Shown here: positions 26,224 through 35,533 of the stretch, piece after piece
How the letters are laid out: each line of letters opens with the position of its first letter
Position numbering within the stretch: the first letter of the stretch is position 1
DNA from: Pseudomonas sp. FP198
GTDB lineage: Bacteria > Pseudomonadota > Gammaproteobacteria > Pseudomonadales > Pseudomonadaceae
Assembly: GCF_030687895.1 (NCBI RefSeq)
Contig: NZ_CP117452.1
Span: 4,766,501-4,830,500, forward strand
Reading direction: 5' to 3'
DNA: 64,000 nt
Notes under the pieces: generated by a model
What the model saw: the letters and a program-made list of their open reading frames with translations, nothing else
The model's database searches: none
Told to the model about the DNA's origin: nothing
Program-made: the position numbers and the translations under genes

Positions 26224-26973
26224 ATGAACACAACGTTTTCCTGCGTAGGGTGCGGTAAATGCTGCAACGGTCATCACGTTCCCCTGACGCTCGACGAAGC
26301 CAGGATGTGGGCGAATGATGGCGGCCAGGTGATTGTCCTGGTCGAGGCCTTCCTGCCCAATGGCCTCGGCCTGCCGGTGGCGCAACGCGAGCACGCCGAA
26401 CGGCGCTCGGCCGTAGTGCGCAGCGGCGCCAGCGAGGCCCGCGTGGCGATCACTTTCGCCGCCTACAACCCCGGTCCTTGCCATAATCTGGATGCTGACA
26501 ACCTGTGTCGCATCTATGAGCGTCGTCCGTTGGTGTGCCGCATCTATCCGATGGAAATCAACCCGCACATTCCACTCAACACCGCCGCCAAGGATTGCCC
26601 GCCGGAGTCGTGGGAAACGGGGCCGCAGCTGATCGTCGGCGGTCAATTGGTGGATCAGGAACTGGCCCGGTTGATCGAGCGCTCCCGCCAGGCCGACCGT
26701 GAGGAGATCGCCATCAAGGAGCGCATTTGCGTGTCCCTGGGCATCCACACCACCGCGCTGAAGGGCGACGGCTTCACCGCGTACCTGCCGAACATGGCGG
26801 CGTTTGCCGCCGCCATCGATCAGGCTCGCGCGCAGCCGATGGGCCAAGAGGCAGGTGAATGGCAGTTCCACTTGTCCGGTGATGACATTGCTCGTCAGGT
26901 CACCGACAGCGGCGCAAGTGTTGTCACCGAGGAGCCGGTCAACTACGCGTTTATTTCGCTGCGGGCTGCCTGA
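26224..26973 (+). CDS. YkgJ-family cysteine cluster protein
   Basis: 249 residues. N-terminal CVGCGKCC (C7, C10, C13, C14) followed by GPCHNLDADNLCRIYERRPL and VCRIYPMEI, the Fe/Zn-chelating pattern of the YkgJ/FliB-like family. The C-terminal 150 residues are less conserved. A metal-cluster protein of unclear role; flagellin N-methylase homology is distant and no flagellar genes are nearby. Confidence 0.8.
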   Translation: MNTTFSCVGCGKCCNGHHVPLTLDEARMWANDGGQVIVLVEAFLPNGLGLPVAQREHAERRSAVVRSGASEARVAITFAAYNPGPCHNLDADNLCRIYERRPLVCRIYPMEINPHIPLNTAAKDCPPESWETGPQLIVGGQLVDQELARLIERSRQADREEIAIKERICVSLGIHTTALKGDGFTAYLPNMAAFAAAIDQARAQPMGQEAGEWQFHLSGDDIARQVTDSGASVVTEEPVNYAFISLRAA

Positions 26974-27007
26974 CTGTGTAGAAAAGCCCCTGTGGAAGAA
27001 AGGTCCC

Positions 27008-27097
27008 TGTGGGAGCGAGCCTGCTCGCGATGGCGATTTATCTGCCGGCCTATCCGGTGACTGACACACCGCGATCGCGAGCAGGCTCACTCCCACA
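27008..27097. repeat. REPIN (GGGAGCGAGC family)
   Basis: Direct REP from 27008 and inverted copy to 27097. The right copy has CTCACTCCCACA instead of CTCGCTCCCACA, a decayed end, and a partial GCTCACTCCCA repeats just after it. Confidence 0.9.
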
Positions 27098-27209
27098 TAA
27101 GCTCACTCCCAAAAGGAAAAGCGTGGCGCTGGGATGCACTGTCCCTCTCGCCTAACCCGCGCCAGGAATGTTAGCGTGCTTGGTATTCTCCGCAGATGAG
27201 CCTTGCACG

Positions 27210-28181
27210 ATGAAAAAAACCGTACTTGCCTTCAGCCGTATCACGCCCCCCATGATCGAGCGCCTGCGCCAGGACTTCGACGTGATCGTGCCCAACCCGT
27301 CGAACGGCGACATCAATGCGCAGTTCAACGAAGCCCTGCCCCATGTCCATGGGCTGATTGGCGTTGGCCGCAAGCTCGGCCGCGAGCAACTGCAGCACGC
27401 CACGAAGCTGCAAGTGGTCTCCAGCGTGTCGGTGGGCTATGACAATTACGACCTGGCGTACTTCAATGAACGCGGGATCATGCTCACCAACACTCCCGAC
27501 GTGCTCACCGAAAGCACCGCCGACCTGGCGTTCGCCCTGGTGATGAGCAGTGCCCGGCGCGTCGCCGAACTGGACGCCTGGACCAAGGCCGGACAGTGGC
27601 AGGCGTCTGTCGGGCCACAGCTGTTCGGCAGCGATGTACATGGCAAGACCCTGGGCATCGTCGGCATGGGCAACATCGGCGCGGCTGTTGCCCGGCGTGG
27701 TCGGCTGGGGTTCAACATGCCGATCCTCTACAGCGGCAACAGTCGCAAGCCCGAGCTGGAAAACCAGTTGGGCGCACAGTTCCGCGAACTGGATCAGTTG
27801 CTGGCCGAAGCGGACTTCGTCTGCCTGGTGGTGCCGTTGAGCGAGAAGACCCGCCACCTGATCGGCCAGCGCGAGCTGTCCCTGATGAAACCGAGCGCCA
27901 TCCTGGTGAACATTTCCCGCGGTCCGGTGGTGGATGAGCCGGCGTTGATCGAAGCCTTGCAGAACAACCGCATCCGCGGCGCCGGGCTGGATGTCTACGA
28001 AAAGGAACCGCTGGCCGAGTCGCCGCTGTTCCAGTTGAAAAACGCCGTCACCTTGCCGCATATCGGTTCGGCTACCCATGAAACCCGTGAGGCCATGGCC
28101 AATCTGGCCGTGGAAAACCTGCGCAGCGCCTTGCTGGGCGAACGACCGAAGAACCTGGTCAACCCGCAAGTCTGGAAATAA
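27210..28181 (+). CDS. 2-ketogluconate/glyoxylate/hydroxypyruvate reductase (D-2-hydroxyacid dehydrogenase)
   Basis: 323 residues from ATG 27210. D-isomer 2-hydroxyacid dehydrogenase with NAD(P) fold GIVGMGNIGAAVARRG (about 150-165), VNISRGPVVDEPAL with the catalytic arginine upstream (SVSVGYDNYD region), and the catalytic His in LPHIGSATHETR. The closest match in memory is the GhrB/TkrA type reducing 2-ketogluconate, hydroxypyruvate or glyoxylate. It stands alone; no gluconate genes are in the window, so the substrate is open. Confidence 0.8.
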   Translation: MKKTVLAFSRITPPMIERLRQDFDVIVPNPSNGDINAQFNEALPHVHGLIGVGRKLGREQLQHATKLQVVSSVSVGYDNYDLAYFNERGIMLTNTPDVLTESTADLAFALVMSSARRVAELDAWTKAGQWQASVGPQLFGSDVHGKTLGIVGMGNIGAAVARRGRLGFNMPILYSGNSRKPELENQLGAQFRELDQLLAEADFVCLVVPLSEKTRHLIGQRELSLMKPSAILVNISRGPVVDEPALIEALQNNRIRGAGLDVYEKEPLAESPLFQLKNAVTLPHIGSATHETREAMANLAVENLRSALLGERPKNLVNPQVWK

Positions 28182-28199
28182 GCGGACCGAGTACTCACT

Positions 28200-28227
28200 G
28201 TGGCGAGGGAGCAAGCTCCCTCGCCAC
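28200..28227. repeat. Single TGTGGCGAGGG-family palindrome
   Basis: GTGGCGAGGGAGCAAGCTCCCTCGCCAC perfect palindrome of 28 bp between the reductase and the convergent exporter gene. It may also act as a transcript-end hairpin. Confidence 0.8.
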
Positions 28228-28251
28228 CGGATTCATACCGGACGTTATGGC

Positions 28252-29151
28252 TTAACGAGCCAGCGCGACTGTCGCGGCCACGGGGCGCGGCTTGCGAAAC
28301 ACCAACACGTTGCCCAGCATCACCAGCACCAGTCCGACCAGCGCCGGTGCCGTCCATTGATAACCCTCGACGAAAGCCGAGACATTCAACGCCACCACCG
28401 GGAACAGCACGGTGCAATACGCCGCCCGCTCCGGCCCCATGCGCCCTACCAGCGTCAGGTACGCGGTAAAGCCAATGACCGAACCCGGGATCACCAGGTA
28501 CAACAGCGAGCCGACGTAGCGCGTATTCCATTCCATCTCGAACGGGATGCCCTGGAACAGACACCACACCGACAGCATCGCGGCCCCGTAGGCCATGCCC
28601 CAGGCGTTGGTGGTCAACGGCTTGAGGCCGGCCTTCTGCTGCAGGCTCGACAGCATGTTGCCCGCCGAGAAACACAAGGTGCCCAACAGCGCCAGCGCCA
28701 ACCCGAGCAGTGTTTGTGGGCTCGCGCGGTGACCGGCCAGCTCCGGCCAGAACAACAACGCCAGCCCGAACAGCCCCAAGGCGCCGCCCAGCAACACGTT
28801 ACGGGCGATCCGCTGACCGAAGAACACCCGCGCATTCAAGGCGTTCCAAAGGGTCGCGGTGGAGAAGACCACGGCAACCAGGCCGCTGGGAATCCACTGG
28901 CTCGCGGTCAGGAAACACATGAAGTTGATGCAGAACAGGCACAGGCCCTGGGCGACGCAGATCAAATGACCGCGCCGGTTCATGACCTGCAGGCGTCGGC
29001 TGAGCAGGAGCATCACGAACAGGATCAGCGCGGCGAGGCCGAAGCGATAGACAATCGACACCGGAATGGCGACGACGCCCAACTGCAGTTTCAAAGCGAT
29101 CCAGGTGGTGCCCCAGATGAGCACGGTAAGCAGGTACAACGAAAGGTTCAT
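28252..29151 (-). CDS. EamA/DMT-family transporter
   Basis: 299 residues from ATG 29151 (MNLSLYLLTVLIWGTTW). Ten hydrophobic segments in two EamA repeats; conserved WGTTWIALKLQLG at the first helix, and SQWIPSGLVAVVFSTATLWNAL ending repeat one. These carriers export metabolites or amino acids. It is divergent from an AraC regulator 134 bp away, which may control it. Confidence 0.85.
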   Translation of the reverse strand: MNLSLYLLTVLIWGTTWIALKLQLGVVAIPVSIVYRFGLAALILFVMLLLSRRLQVMNRRGHLICVAQGLCLFCINFMCFLTASQWIPSGLVAVVFSTATLWNALNARVFFGQRIARNVLLGGALGLFGLALLFWPELAGHRASPQTLLGLALALLGTLCFSAGNMLSSLQQKAGLKPLTTNAWGMAYGAAMLSVWCLFQGIPFEMEWNTRYVGSLLYLVIPGSVIGFTAYLTLVGRMGPERAAYCTVLFPVVALNVSAFVEGYQWTAPALVGLVLVMLGNVLVFRKPRPVAATVALAR

Positions 29152-29285
29152 GGCGACGACTCCTGGCAATGACGGCCAGTCTCACGCCGATACCTGCCCG
29201 ACACTTGCGTAAACTTGCGGTTTTTATCAGGGACAGGCTGGCATGGGCGCGTCGAGGGAGTAGGATTCGAGCTGGAGAACCGATC

Positions 29286-30161
29286 ATGACCAGTCTGCAA
29301 ACCCTGCAAGTCTTCCAAGCCCTCAACAGCTCGCCCAACGCTCGCCTGGAGCACAGCGCCGAGCTCGGTGACGGCATGGCGGCGGCTTTGTGGAGCAACC
29401 ATCACGACGCCCGTGACTACGAGGCGCCAACCCACCATACGCTGTCGTGCTACATCGCCGGCGGCACCGGCACGTTTCGCCGCGAGCGTCCCGACACCAC
29501 GGGGGGGCCAGGCAAACTCTGCGTGTTGCCGGCCGGACATGAATCGGCCTGGGTCATCAACGGCGACATTCGCCTCGCCCACCTGTATTTCAGCCCCGAG
29601 CAATTCGCCCTGGGTTGCGTCACGTTGCTCGATCGCGAACCGCGCCAAGTGCAATTGCACGAGGCAACCTTTCTCGATGACCCGCGGCAGGCACAGCGCT
29701 TTCGACAATTGATCGAGCTGGACTGGGCCGAGCCCGCCGAACGCCTGCTCGGCACCAGCCTGGCCCATGAGCTGCTCAGCCACCTTCTGCTCAATCAGGT
29801 TGGCCAGCGCCAGGACCTGCGCCTGAAGGGTGGGCTGGCCGCGCACCAGCGACGCTTGCTGGTGGATTACATCGACGCTCAATTGGCCGAAGCCATCAGC
29901 CTTGGTCAACTCGCCGCGCTGTGTGCCCTGTCCGAATACCATTTCGCCCGGATGTTCCGCGAAACCTTCGGCCTGCCACCGCACCAGTACGTCCTGGCGC
30001 GGCGTCTCGCCCGGGCGCGGCATTTACTGCGCCATACCCTACAACCGTTGGGCGAGGTGGCCCTGGCCTGCGGATTTGCCAGCGCCAGCCATTTCACCAA
30101 CCGTTTTCGCCAGGCCCTGGGGGCAGCTCCCGGGGAGTATCGGCAGGCGTTTTTGCGCTAG
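29286..30161 (+). CDS. AraC-family transcriptional regulator
   Basis: 291 residues from ATG 29286. N-terminal cupin-like sensing domain (about 30-150: SCYIAGGTGTFRRERPD, LPAGHESAW) and two C-terminal HTH motifs (about 185-285) with LGQLAALCALSEYHFARMFR and ALACGFASASHFTNRFRQAL. It is divergent from the EamA exporter, which is the likely target. Inducer unknown. Confidence 0.85.
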   Translation: MTSLQTLQVFQALNSSPNARLEHSAELGDGMAAALWSNHHDARDYEAPTHHTLSCYIAGGTGTFRRERPDTTGGPGKLCVLPAGHESAWVINGDIRLAHLYFSPEQFALGCVTLLDREPRQVQLHEATFLDDPRQAQRFRQLIELDWAEPAERLLGTSLAHELLSHLLLNQVGQRQDLRLKGGLAAHQRRLLVDYIDAQLAEAISLGQLAALCALSEYHFARMFRETFGLPPHQYVLARRLARARHLLRHTLQPLGEVALACGFASASHFTNRFRQALGAAPGEYRQAFLR

Positions 30162-30169
30162 CGCGTCCA

Positions 30170-30195
30170 TGTGCGAGCGAGCCTGCTCGCGAAAG
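30170..30195 (+). repeat. Solitary REP
   Basis: GTGCGAGCGAGCCTGCTCGC, a single unpaired REP with one core substitution (GTGCG for GTGGG), just after the AraC stop. Confidence 0.8.
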
Positions 30196-30265
30196 CCCGA
30201 TCCGCTCCATAACCGAAACGAAACACTTATCTCGATTGCCGTTTCCCTCTGCGCGCCTCTACAAT

Positions 30266-30284
30266 GCGAACAATTCTTGTTCTC
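30266..30284. promoter_or_regulatory. Fur box upstream of fecI
   Basis: GCGAACAATTCTTGTTCTC resembles the pseudomonad Fur consensus (AAT-rich inverted repeat around ATTCT) and lies about 35-50 bp upstream of fecI, consistent with iron repression of the fec regulatory genes. Confidence 0.7.
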
Positions 30285-30317
30285 TAGCACAGCTTATCGC
30301 TGTCGGGATGTTCCTCG

Positions 30318-30806
30318 TTGCCGCCTGCACACACCGTCGAAGTGCTCTACAACGCCCACCACAGTTGGCTCAACGGCTGGTTGCGAAGAAAACTCGGGTG
30401 TCCCGACAGCGCCGCCGATCTGGCCCAGGACACGTTCATGCGCGTGCTGACCGTGCGCGATCCGCAGCCGGTCCTGGAACCCCGGGCCTTTCTCACCACC
30501 ATCGCCAAGCGCGTATTGTTCAACCATTACCGTCGCCAGGACCTGGAACGCGCCTACCTCGACACCCTCGCCCAGATGCCGGAGCAAGTGGCACCGTCGG
30601 AAGAGGAGCGAGCGATCATCTTGCAGACCCTTCTGGAGCTGGACCAATTGCTCGATGGACTGCCACGTGCGGTCAAAAAAGCGTTCCTGCTGGCGCAGAT
30701 CGATGGCCTGACCTACAACGAAATCGCCCGTGAACTGGGTATTTCTCTGGCGACGGTCAAGCGCCACCTGAACAAGGCAGCAATGCGCTGCTACTTCGCC
30801 CTGTGA
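30318..30806 (+). CDS. fecI: FecI-type ECF sigma factor
   Basis: 162 residues from TTG 30318; no in-frame ATG precedes it, and TTG keeps the family N-terminus (TVEVLYNAHHSWLNGWLRRK). Region 2 with DSAADLAQDTFMRVL and region 4 with LTYNEIARELGISLATVKRH are intact. It drives the downstream receptor gene when FecR relays ferric-citrate binding. It overlaps fecR by 4 bp (GTGA). The Fur box upstream makes it iron-repressed. Confidence 0.9.
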   Translation: MPPAHTVEVLYNAHHSWLNGWLRRKLGCPDSAADLAQDTFMRVLTVRDPQPVLEPRAFLTTIAKRVLFNHYRRQDLERAYLDTLAQMPEQVAPSEEERAIILQTLLELDQLLDGLPRAVKKAFLLAQIDGLTYNEIARELGISLATVKRHLNKAAMRCYFAL

Positions 30807-31762
30807 ACCCGTCGATGCCCAGCGCGCCGCACGTCAGCGCGCAAGTCGCCGAGCAGGCGGTGCATTGGCTGCTGGAAATGCAGCAAGGGCCACTCGATAC
30901 GCGCCAGCAGCAAGCCTGGGAACAATGGCTCAATGCACACAGCGAACATCGCCGCGCCTGGGAGCATATCCAGCGGGTCAACCAGCGGCTGCGCAATGTG
31001 TCTTCTCCGTTGGCCCATGCGACGCTCAACACACCGAAGTCGGCAACGCGGCGCCGGGCCCTGAAGATGCTGTTGCTGCTGGGTGCCGGCTCGGCCGTGA
31101 CCTGGGGCCTGCGTGAACGCCAGTTGTTGCCGCCATTGCTCGCCGATTACCGCAGCCCGGTGGGCGAGCGGCGTCGCCTGGCGCTGGATGACGGCAGCCA
31201 GTTGCAGCTCAACAGCGGCAGCGCGGTCGATATTCGCTTCGACGCTCAGCGCCGCCTGATCCGCCTGCTGGAAGGGGAACTGCTGTTGACCGCAGCCCAG
31301 GACCCACGCCCCCTGCAGGTGCTGACCGCCCATGGCCTGCTGGAAAGCCACGACGCCCGCTTCAATGTGCGTGAGTATGCAGACCACACCCAGGTCGCAG
31401 TGTTTGCAGGCCAGGTGGACATTCGCGGCAGGCACGGCCCGGCTTTTCTGCTGGGGGCCTCCCGACAAGCATCCCTTGGCGTCAACGGCACCGGTCCCGC
31501 CACGGCGCTTGACGCCAACAGCGGTGCCTGGGCGGAGGGCATGCTGGTCGCCGCGCACATGCGCCTGGCGGATTTCCTTGAGGAACTGGGCCGCTACCGA
31601 CGCGGCCAGCTGCACTGCGACAAGGCGGTCGCCAACCTTCTGGTCTCCGGAACTTATCCGCTGGACAACGGCGAGCGAATCCTCGATCTGCTGGAAATCA
31701 GCCTGCCGGTAAAAGTGCGGCGCTTCACCCGCTATTGGGTCACGGTCGAAGCTCGCGCTTGA
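30803..31762 (+). CDS. fecR: FecR-type anti-sigma/sigma regulator
   Basis: 319 residues from GTG 30803, coupled to fecI. N-terminal cytoplasmic DUF4880-like helix region (VAEQAVHWLLEMQQGP, about 14-65), one membrane helix (LKMLLLLGAGSAVTWGL, about 90-106), and a periplasmic FecR domain (LNSGSAVDIRFDAQRRLIRL onwards). It receives the signal from the FecA plug-side N-domain and activates FecI. Confidence 0.9.
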   Translation: MNPSMPSAPHVSAQVAEQAVHWLLEMQQGPLDTRQQQAWEQWLNAHSEHRRAWEHIQRVNQRLRNVSSPLAHATLNTPKSATRRRALKMLLLLGAGSAVTWGLRERQLLPPLLADYRSPVGERRRLALDDGSQLQLNSGSAVDIRFDAQRRLIRLLEGELLLTAAQDPRPLQVLTAHGLLESHDARFNVREYADHTQVAVFAGQVDIRGRHGPAFLLGASRQASLGVNGTGPATALDANSGAWAEGMLVAAHMRLADFLEELGRYRRGQLHCDKAVANLLVSGTYPLDNGERILDLLEISLPVKVRRFTRYWVTVEARA

Positions 31763-31873
31763 GCCCATGGCGGCCCACCCGCAAAAAAATGATTTGCCAG
31801 TGAGCCGTTTTCCACACCTCGGGTGACAGAGAAGGAAAGCCACTTCGATATAACCTTCTCGGGACTCCCATCC

Positions 31874-34213
31874 ATGCCGCAGCAACCCACCCGTCTCACC
31901 CCGCTCGCTCGCGCCGCGCGTCAACTGTTCCTCGGGGCCAGCTTGAGTTTCGTTGCACTGCCCGCCGTGCAGGCTGCAGAGGCCAAGGCCTATCACATCG
32001 CGCCGTCGTCGCTGGAAAACGCTCTCAATCAATTCGGTCGCGAAGCCGGCGTGTTGATCTCCTTCGGCTCGCAGCTGACCGGCGGCCTGCAGAGTCGCGG
32101 CCTGGAAGGCAGCTACAGCCCCGAGCAAGGGTTGAGTGCGCTGCTCGAAGGCACAGGCCTGCAAGCGCGGCCCGAGGGGGACAATGCTTTCAGCCTGCAA
32201 CCGGTCGGCAGCAGCGCGTTGGACATCGGTACCACGACCGTGGTCGGTGACTGGCTCGGCGACGCAGCGCCGACCAACGTCTTCGAACACGCGGGCGCTC
32301 GGGACGTTATCCGCCGTGAAGAATTCGAACGCCAGGGCGCGACCCAGGCCCGGGACGTGCTCAATCGCATTCCCGGCGTCAACGCACCGGAAAACAACGG
32401 CACCGGCAGTCATGACATGGCGCTGAATTTTGGTATCCGTGGCCTCAATCCGCGCCTGGCTTCCCGCTCGACGGTACTGATGGATGGCATTCCAGTGCCT
32501 TTCGCGCCGTACGGCCAACCGCAGCTGTCCTTTGCTCCCGTGAGCATGGGCAACATGGACGCGGTGGACGTCGTGCGCGGCGGCGGCGCGGTGCGCTACG
32601 GCCCGCAAAACGTCGGCGGCGTGGTCAACTTCGTGACCCGGGCAATCCCCGATGCGCCGACCGTCAAAGGCGGTTTCCAGACCGAGGCGAGCCCGTCCTC
32701 CAGCCACGATGGCTTCAAGACGTCCGCCAATCTGCTGGCCGGCGGCACCGCCGATAACGGCCTGGGCGGCGCCCTGTTGTATTCCGGCACCCGCGGCGGC
32801 GACTGGCGTGAACACAGCGACACGCAAATCGACGACCTGATCCTCAAGGGCAACTATCAACTGGACGAGGCCAACAGCTTCAACGCCATGGCCCAGTATT
32901 ACGAAGGCGAGGCCGACATGCCCGGCGGCCTGAACGTCGCCGACTACGACGCCGACCCGTACCAGTCCACCCGCCAGAAAGACCGGTTCTGGGGTCGTCG
33001 TACCCTGGTCAATTTCGGCTACCGCTACCAGCAGGACCGGCGAGAATTCACCGCCAACACGTTTTTCACCAAGACCTTGCGCAGCGGCTATCTGGACCAG
33101 GGCAGCTTCCTGTCGCTGTCGCCTCGTGAATACTGGGTACGCGGCCTGGAAACCCGTTTCGCCCAGGGCTTCGATCTCGGCCCGACCAGCCACGAGGTCG
33201 GCGTCGGCTATCGCTATATCAACGAAGCCGGCCATGAACTGCGTTATCGCACACCGATTGCCAGCAATGAGCTGCCGACCACCTCCAGCCGCAACGACCG
33301 CGATACCCGCGGCGGAACCGAAGCCAATGCATTTTTCATCGATGACCGGATCGATATCGGCAAATGGACGATCACGCCCGGCATTCGCTACGAAATGATC
33401 GAGTCGCAGCAAACCAACAACCTGACCAACGTGAAGTACAAGGGCGACTACAACACCGCCCTGCCAGCGCTGAATGTGCTGTACCACCTGACCGATGAAT
33501 GGAATCTGTATGCCAACACCGAAGGCTCGTTCGGCAGCGTGCAGTACAGCCAGATGCCCAACCGCGTCAGCAGCGGTGAAGTGAAGCCGGAGAAGGCCCG
33601 CACCTGGGAGCTTGGCACCCGTTATGACAATGGCAACCTGCGGGCAGAAATCGGCGCCTTCCTGATCAATTTCGACAACCAGTACGAAAGCAACCAGACC
33701 AACGATTCGGTGATCGCCCGGGGCGAGACCCGCCACCAGGGCATCGAAACCAGCATCAACTATGCCCTCGACGGCCTGAGCCCGGCGCTGGCCGGTTTTG
33801 ACGTGTACGCCACTTATGCCTACGTCGACGCCACCATCCGCGAAGACGGACCGAACAAGGGCAACCGCGTGCCATTCTCCTCCAGGCACAAAGGTACGCT
33901 GGGCGTGGGTTATACGGACGGGCCGTGGAAGCTGAACCTGGACAGCACCTACCAGAGCGCGCAGTTCGCCGACAACGCCAATACCCGCGCTGAAAGCGCC
34001 GATGGCAGCACCGGCAACATCCCCGGCTACATGCTGTTCAGCAGCCGCGCCGCCTATGACTTCGGCCCGCAACTGTCGGACCTGAACGTCGCGGTGGGCG
34101 TGAAGAACATCTCCAATACCCAATACTTCACCCGCTCGTTTGACGACAACAACCGGGGCAAGTATGTAGGGGAACCGCGCACGTTGTATGTGCAGACGTC
34201 CGTGGCGTTCTGA
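31874..34213 (+). CDS. fecA: FecA, TonB-dependent ferric dicitrate receptor
   Basis: 779 residues from ATG 31874. Signal peptide (about 1-36), a STN signalling domain (AYHIAPSSLENALNQFGREA, about 40-110), TonB box region TTTVVGDWLGD, plug (VIRREEFERQGATQARDVLN), and a 22-strand barrel ending in aromatic VQTSVAF. Stretches such as NGTGSHDMALNFGIRGLNPR and SRSTVLMDGIPVPFAPYGQP are practically those of E. coli FecA, so the substrate call is unusually firm. No fecBCDE transport genes follow in the window. Confidence 0.92.
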   Translation: MPQQPTRLTPLARAARQLFLGASLSFVALPAVQAAEAKAYHIAPSSLENALNQFGREAGVLISFGSQLTGGLQSRGLEGSYSPEQGLSALLEGTGLQARPEGDNAFSLQPVGSSALDIGTTTVVGDWLGDAAPTNVFEHAGARDVIRREEFERQGATQARDVLNRIPGVNAPENNGTGSHDMALNFGIRGLNPRLASRSTVLMDGIPVPFAPYGQPQLSFAPVSMGNMDAVDVVRGGGAVRYGPQNVGGVVNFVTRAIPDAPTVKGGFQTEASPSSSHDGFKTSANLLAGGTADNGLGGALLYSGTRGGDWREHSDTQIDDLILKGNYQLDEANSFNAMAQYYEGEADMPGGLNVADYDADPYQSTRQKDRFWGRRTLVNFGYRYQQDRREFTANTFFTKTLRSGYLDQGSFLSLSPREYWVRGLETRFAQGFDLGPTSHEVGVGYRYINEAGHELRYRTPIASNELPTTSSRNDRDTRGGTEANAFFIDDRIDIGKWTITPGIRYEMIESQQTNNLTNVKYKGDYNTALPALNVLYHLTDEWNLYANTEGSFGSVQYSQMPNRVSSGEVKPEKARTWELGTRYDNGNLRAEIGAFLINFDNQYESNQTNDSVIARGETRHQGIETSINYALDGLSPALAGFDVYATYAYVDATIREDGPNKGNRVPFSSRHKGTLGVGYTDGPWKLNLDSTYQSAQFADNANTRAESADGSTGNIPGYMLFSSRAAYDFGPQLSDLNVAVGVKNISNTQYFTRSFDDNNRGKYVGEPRTLYVQTSVAF

Positions 34214-34240
34214 TCCGGCCACGGTGGGATCGCGGAAACA

Positions 34241-34271
34241 AGACGGGCCTGCAATTGCAGGCCCGTCTGTT
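34241..34271. terminator. Bidirectional hairpin between fecA and the hibernation-factor gene
   Basis: A 28-bp perfect palindrome AGACGGGCCTGCAATTGCAG..GTCT (34241-34268), followed by GTTT on the plus strand and preceded by AAACA for the minus strand. It serves both convergent genes. Confidence 0.8.
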
Positions 34272-34296
34272 TGGTGGGTAATTTCAGTGACCGGGT

Positions 34297-34707
34297 TCAG
34301 CCGTTAAGCGCAGCCCGTTCGTTCTCGAGGAATTCTTCTTCCAGCATGGCATCAGCCAGTGCAATCGACTCGGTCTGGCCGTTGGTGGCGGCGCGCTTGC
34401 CGCGCAGTTTGCCAAACAAGTGTTCCAGCGCATGTTCCAGCTTCTCGGCTGCGCCGTCGAGCGCCAGCTCCAGGGTATCCGCCTTGTGCGTCACGGATAT
34501 CGGCTGGTGGCCCTTTGGCCGAGCCTCAATTTGGCAACGCAAATCATGGGGACCCGGCTTGTCACCGTTCTCATCCCCCAAATGAACCTCGACCCGTGTC
34601 AGGTCTTCTTCGTAACGTTCGAGCGTGCTTTCAATGGTAGTACGTACCCACTCCTCCAGTCGGATGCTGCCTTGAATATGGTTATCGCTGTTGACTTGGA
34701 TTTGCAT
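34297..34707 (-). CDS. HPF/RaiA-family ribosome-associated protein
   Basis: 136 residues. Sigma-54-modulation/HPF domain (about 1-105): MQIQVNSDNHIQGSIRLEEW, RVEVHLGDENGDKPGPHDLR and ALDGAAEKLEHALEHLFGKL. A 30-residue acidic tail (ALADAMLEEEFLENERA) extends past the short HPF length. It probably binds idle ribosomes, but it is not the rpoN-linked hpf gene and may have a stress-specific role. Confidence 0.8.
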   Translation of the reverse strand: MQIQVNSDNHIQGSIRLEEWVRTTIESTLERYEEDLTRVEVHLGDENGDKPGPHDLRCQIEARPKGHQPISVTHKADTLELALDGAAEKLEHALEHLFGKLRGKRAATNGQTESIALADAMLEEEFLENERAALNG

Positions 34708-35215
34708 AGTTCATCCCTTATTTCGGCTAGCTCGCCAGGGGCCAATCGACGTTAGCGCAACGGCCCCTTGAATACAGAGTCGGGCTGGCGGAAGAACAAT
34801 TCAACCCCCGAAAAAAGATAAATATTCATTTGCAAATAAAGCCGGACAACGAGCAACAGCGCTGTTAATGTCGGGAGTTGTCTCGCCCTGCCTGTTCGTT
34901 CCAATCCGCCTGCGTGCCCTGCACCGTCAGCGAACATCGGCCCGCCAGTGCCCCGAAACGGGCTACCGCCATAACCGCATTCCAGAGCATTGCGCGTCCA
35001 GGCGCCGTGATCATTGTCCGACAGTTTTTCCGGCATGCCCCTTGCTACCTCCCTTGCAGGAGGCGCCGCGGGCTGCGATCAGTGGGTCAGCCGCCTGCCC
35101 GCCCCGGGAATCTGGCGATGGATACGATCATGGAATGGCCGGTGGTCCGGTGTTGCGAACTAATCCCGATCATGGCCGGTCAACAACTGCACGTTCAATC
35201 AGGCGGTGACGCATC
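34708..35215. other. Intergenic region, no gene seen
   Basis: About 500 bp between divergent genes. The part next to the hibernation-factor gene is AT-richer (AAATATTCATTTGCAAATAA near 34820-34840) and probably holds its promoter. The remainder shows no supported reading frame or repeat. Confidence 0.6.
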
Positions 35216-35533
35216 ATGGACAACCCTTTTCAGATCATTACGGACGCCTTCGCGCCGCAATACCAGATCAACCTGAGCATCCAGGGCCTGGACGGCAGCA
35301 TCATGCTGACCTTGTCCAAGGCCGGGCGCGTCGTTGCCAAGCGCATGATCAGCGCGCAGCAGCGCAACGACCCGGAACGGCTCAAGCGCCTGGTGCAGAG
35401 CATTCAATTCGGCATTGCCATCGAGCAGGGCCACAGCGCCGTGGCCATCCTCGAAGCCATGACCGGCGGCGACAACATCAAGGTGCCGCCACCGCAGGCA
35501 CAGGGCCAGGCGTCCAGCGCCGCCGGTCTCTAG
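35216..35533 (+). CDS. DUF3509 protein
   Basis: 105 residues, the small Pseudomonas-restricted DUF3509 family (NPFQIITDAFAPQYQINLSI, LSKAGRVVAKRMIS). No function is assigned. Its stop overlaps the convergent psiE stop by 4 bp, so transcripts overlap tail to tail. Confidence 0.8.
   Translation: MDNPFQIITDAFAPQYQINLSIQGLDGSIMLTLSKAGRVVAKRMISAQQRNDPERLKRLVQSIQFGIAIEQGHSAVAILEAMTGGDNIKVPPPQAQGQASSAAGL

Noticed and set aside
30791..34222. A 1143-codon open frame on the minus strand across fecR-fecA
   Set aside because: It is antisense to two clearly recognised genes and shows no family motif. Long antisense frames are common in GC-rich DNA.
34708..35215. Possible small genes in the gap before the DUF3509 gene
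   Set aside because: Candidate frames lack ribosome sites and familiar motifs and overlap each other on both strands.
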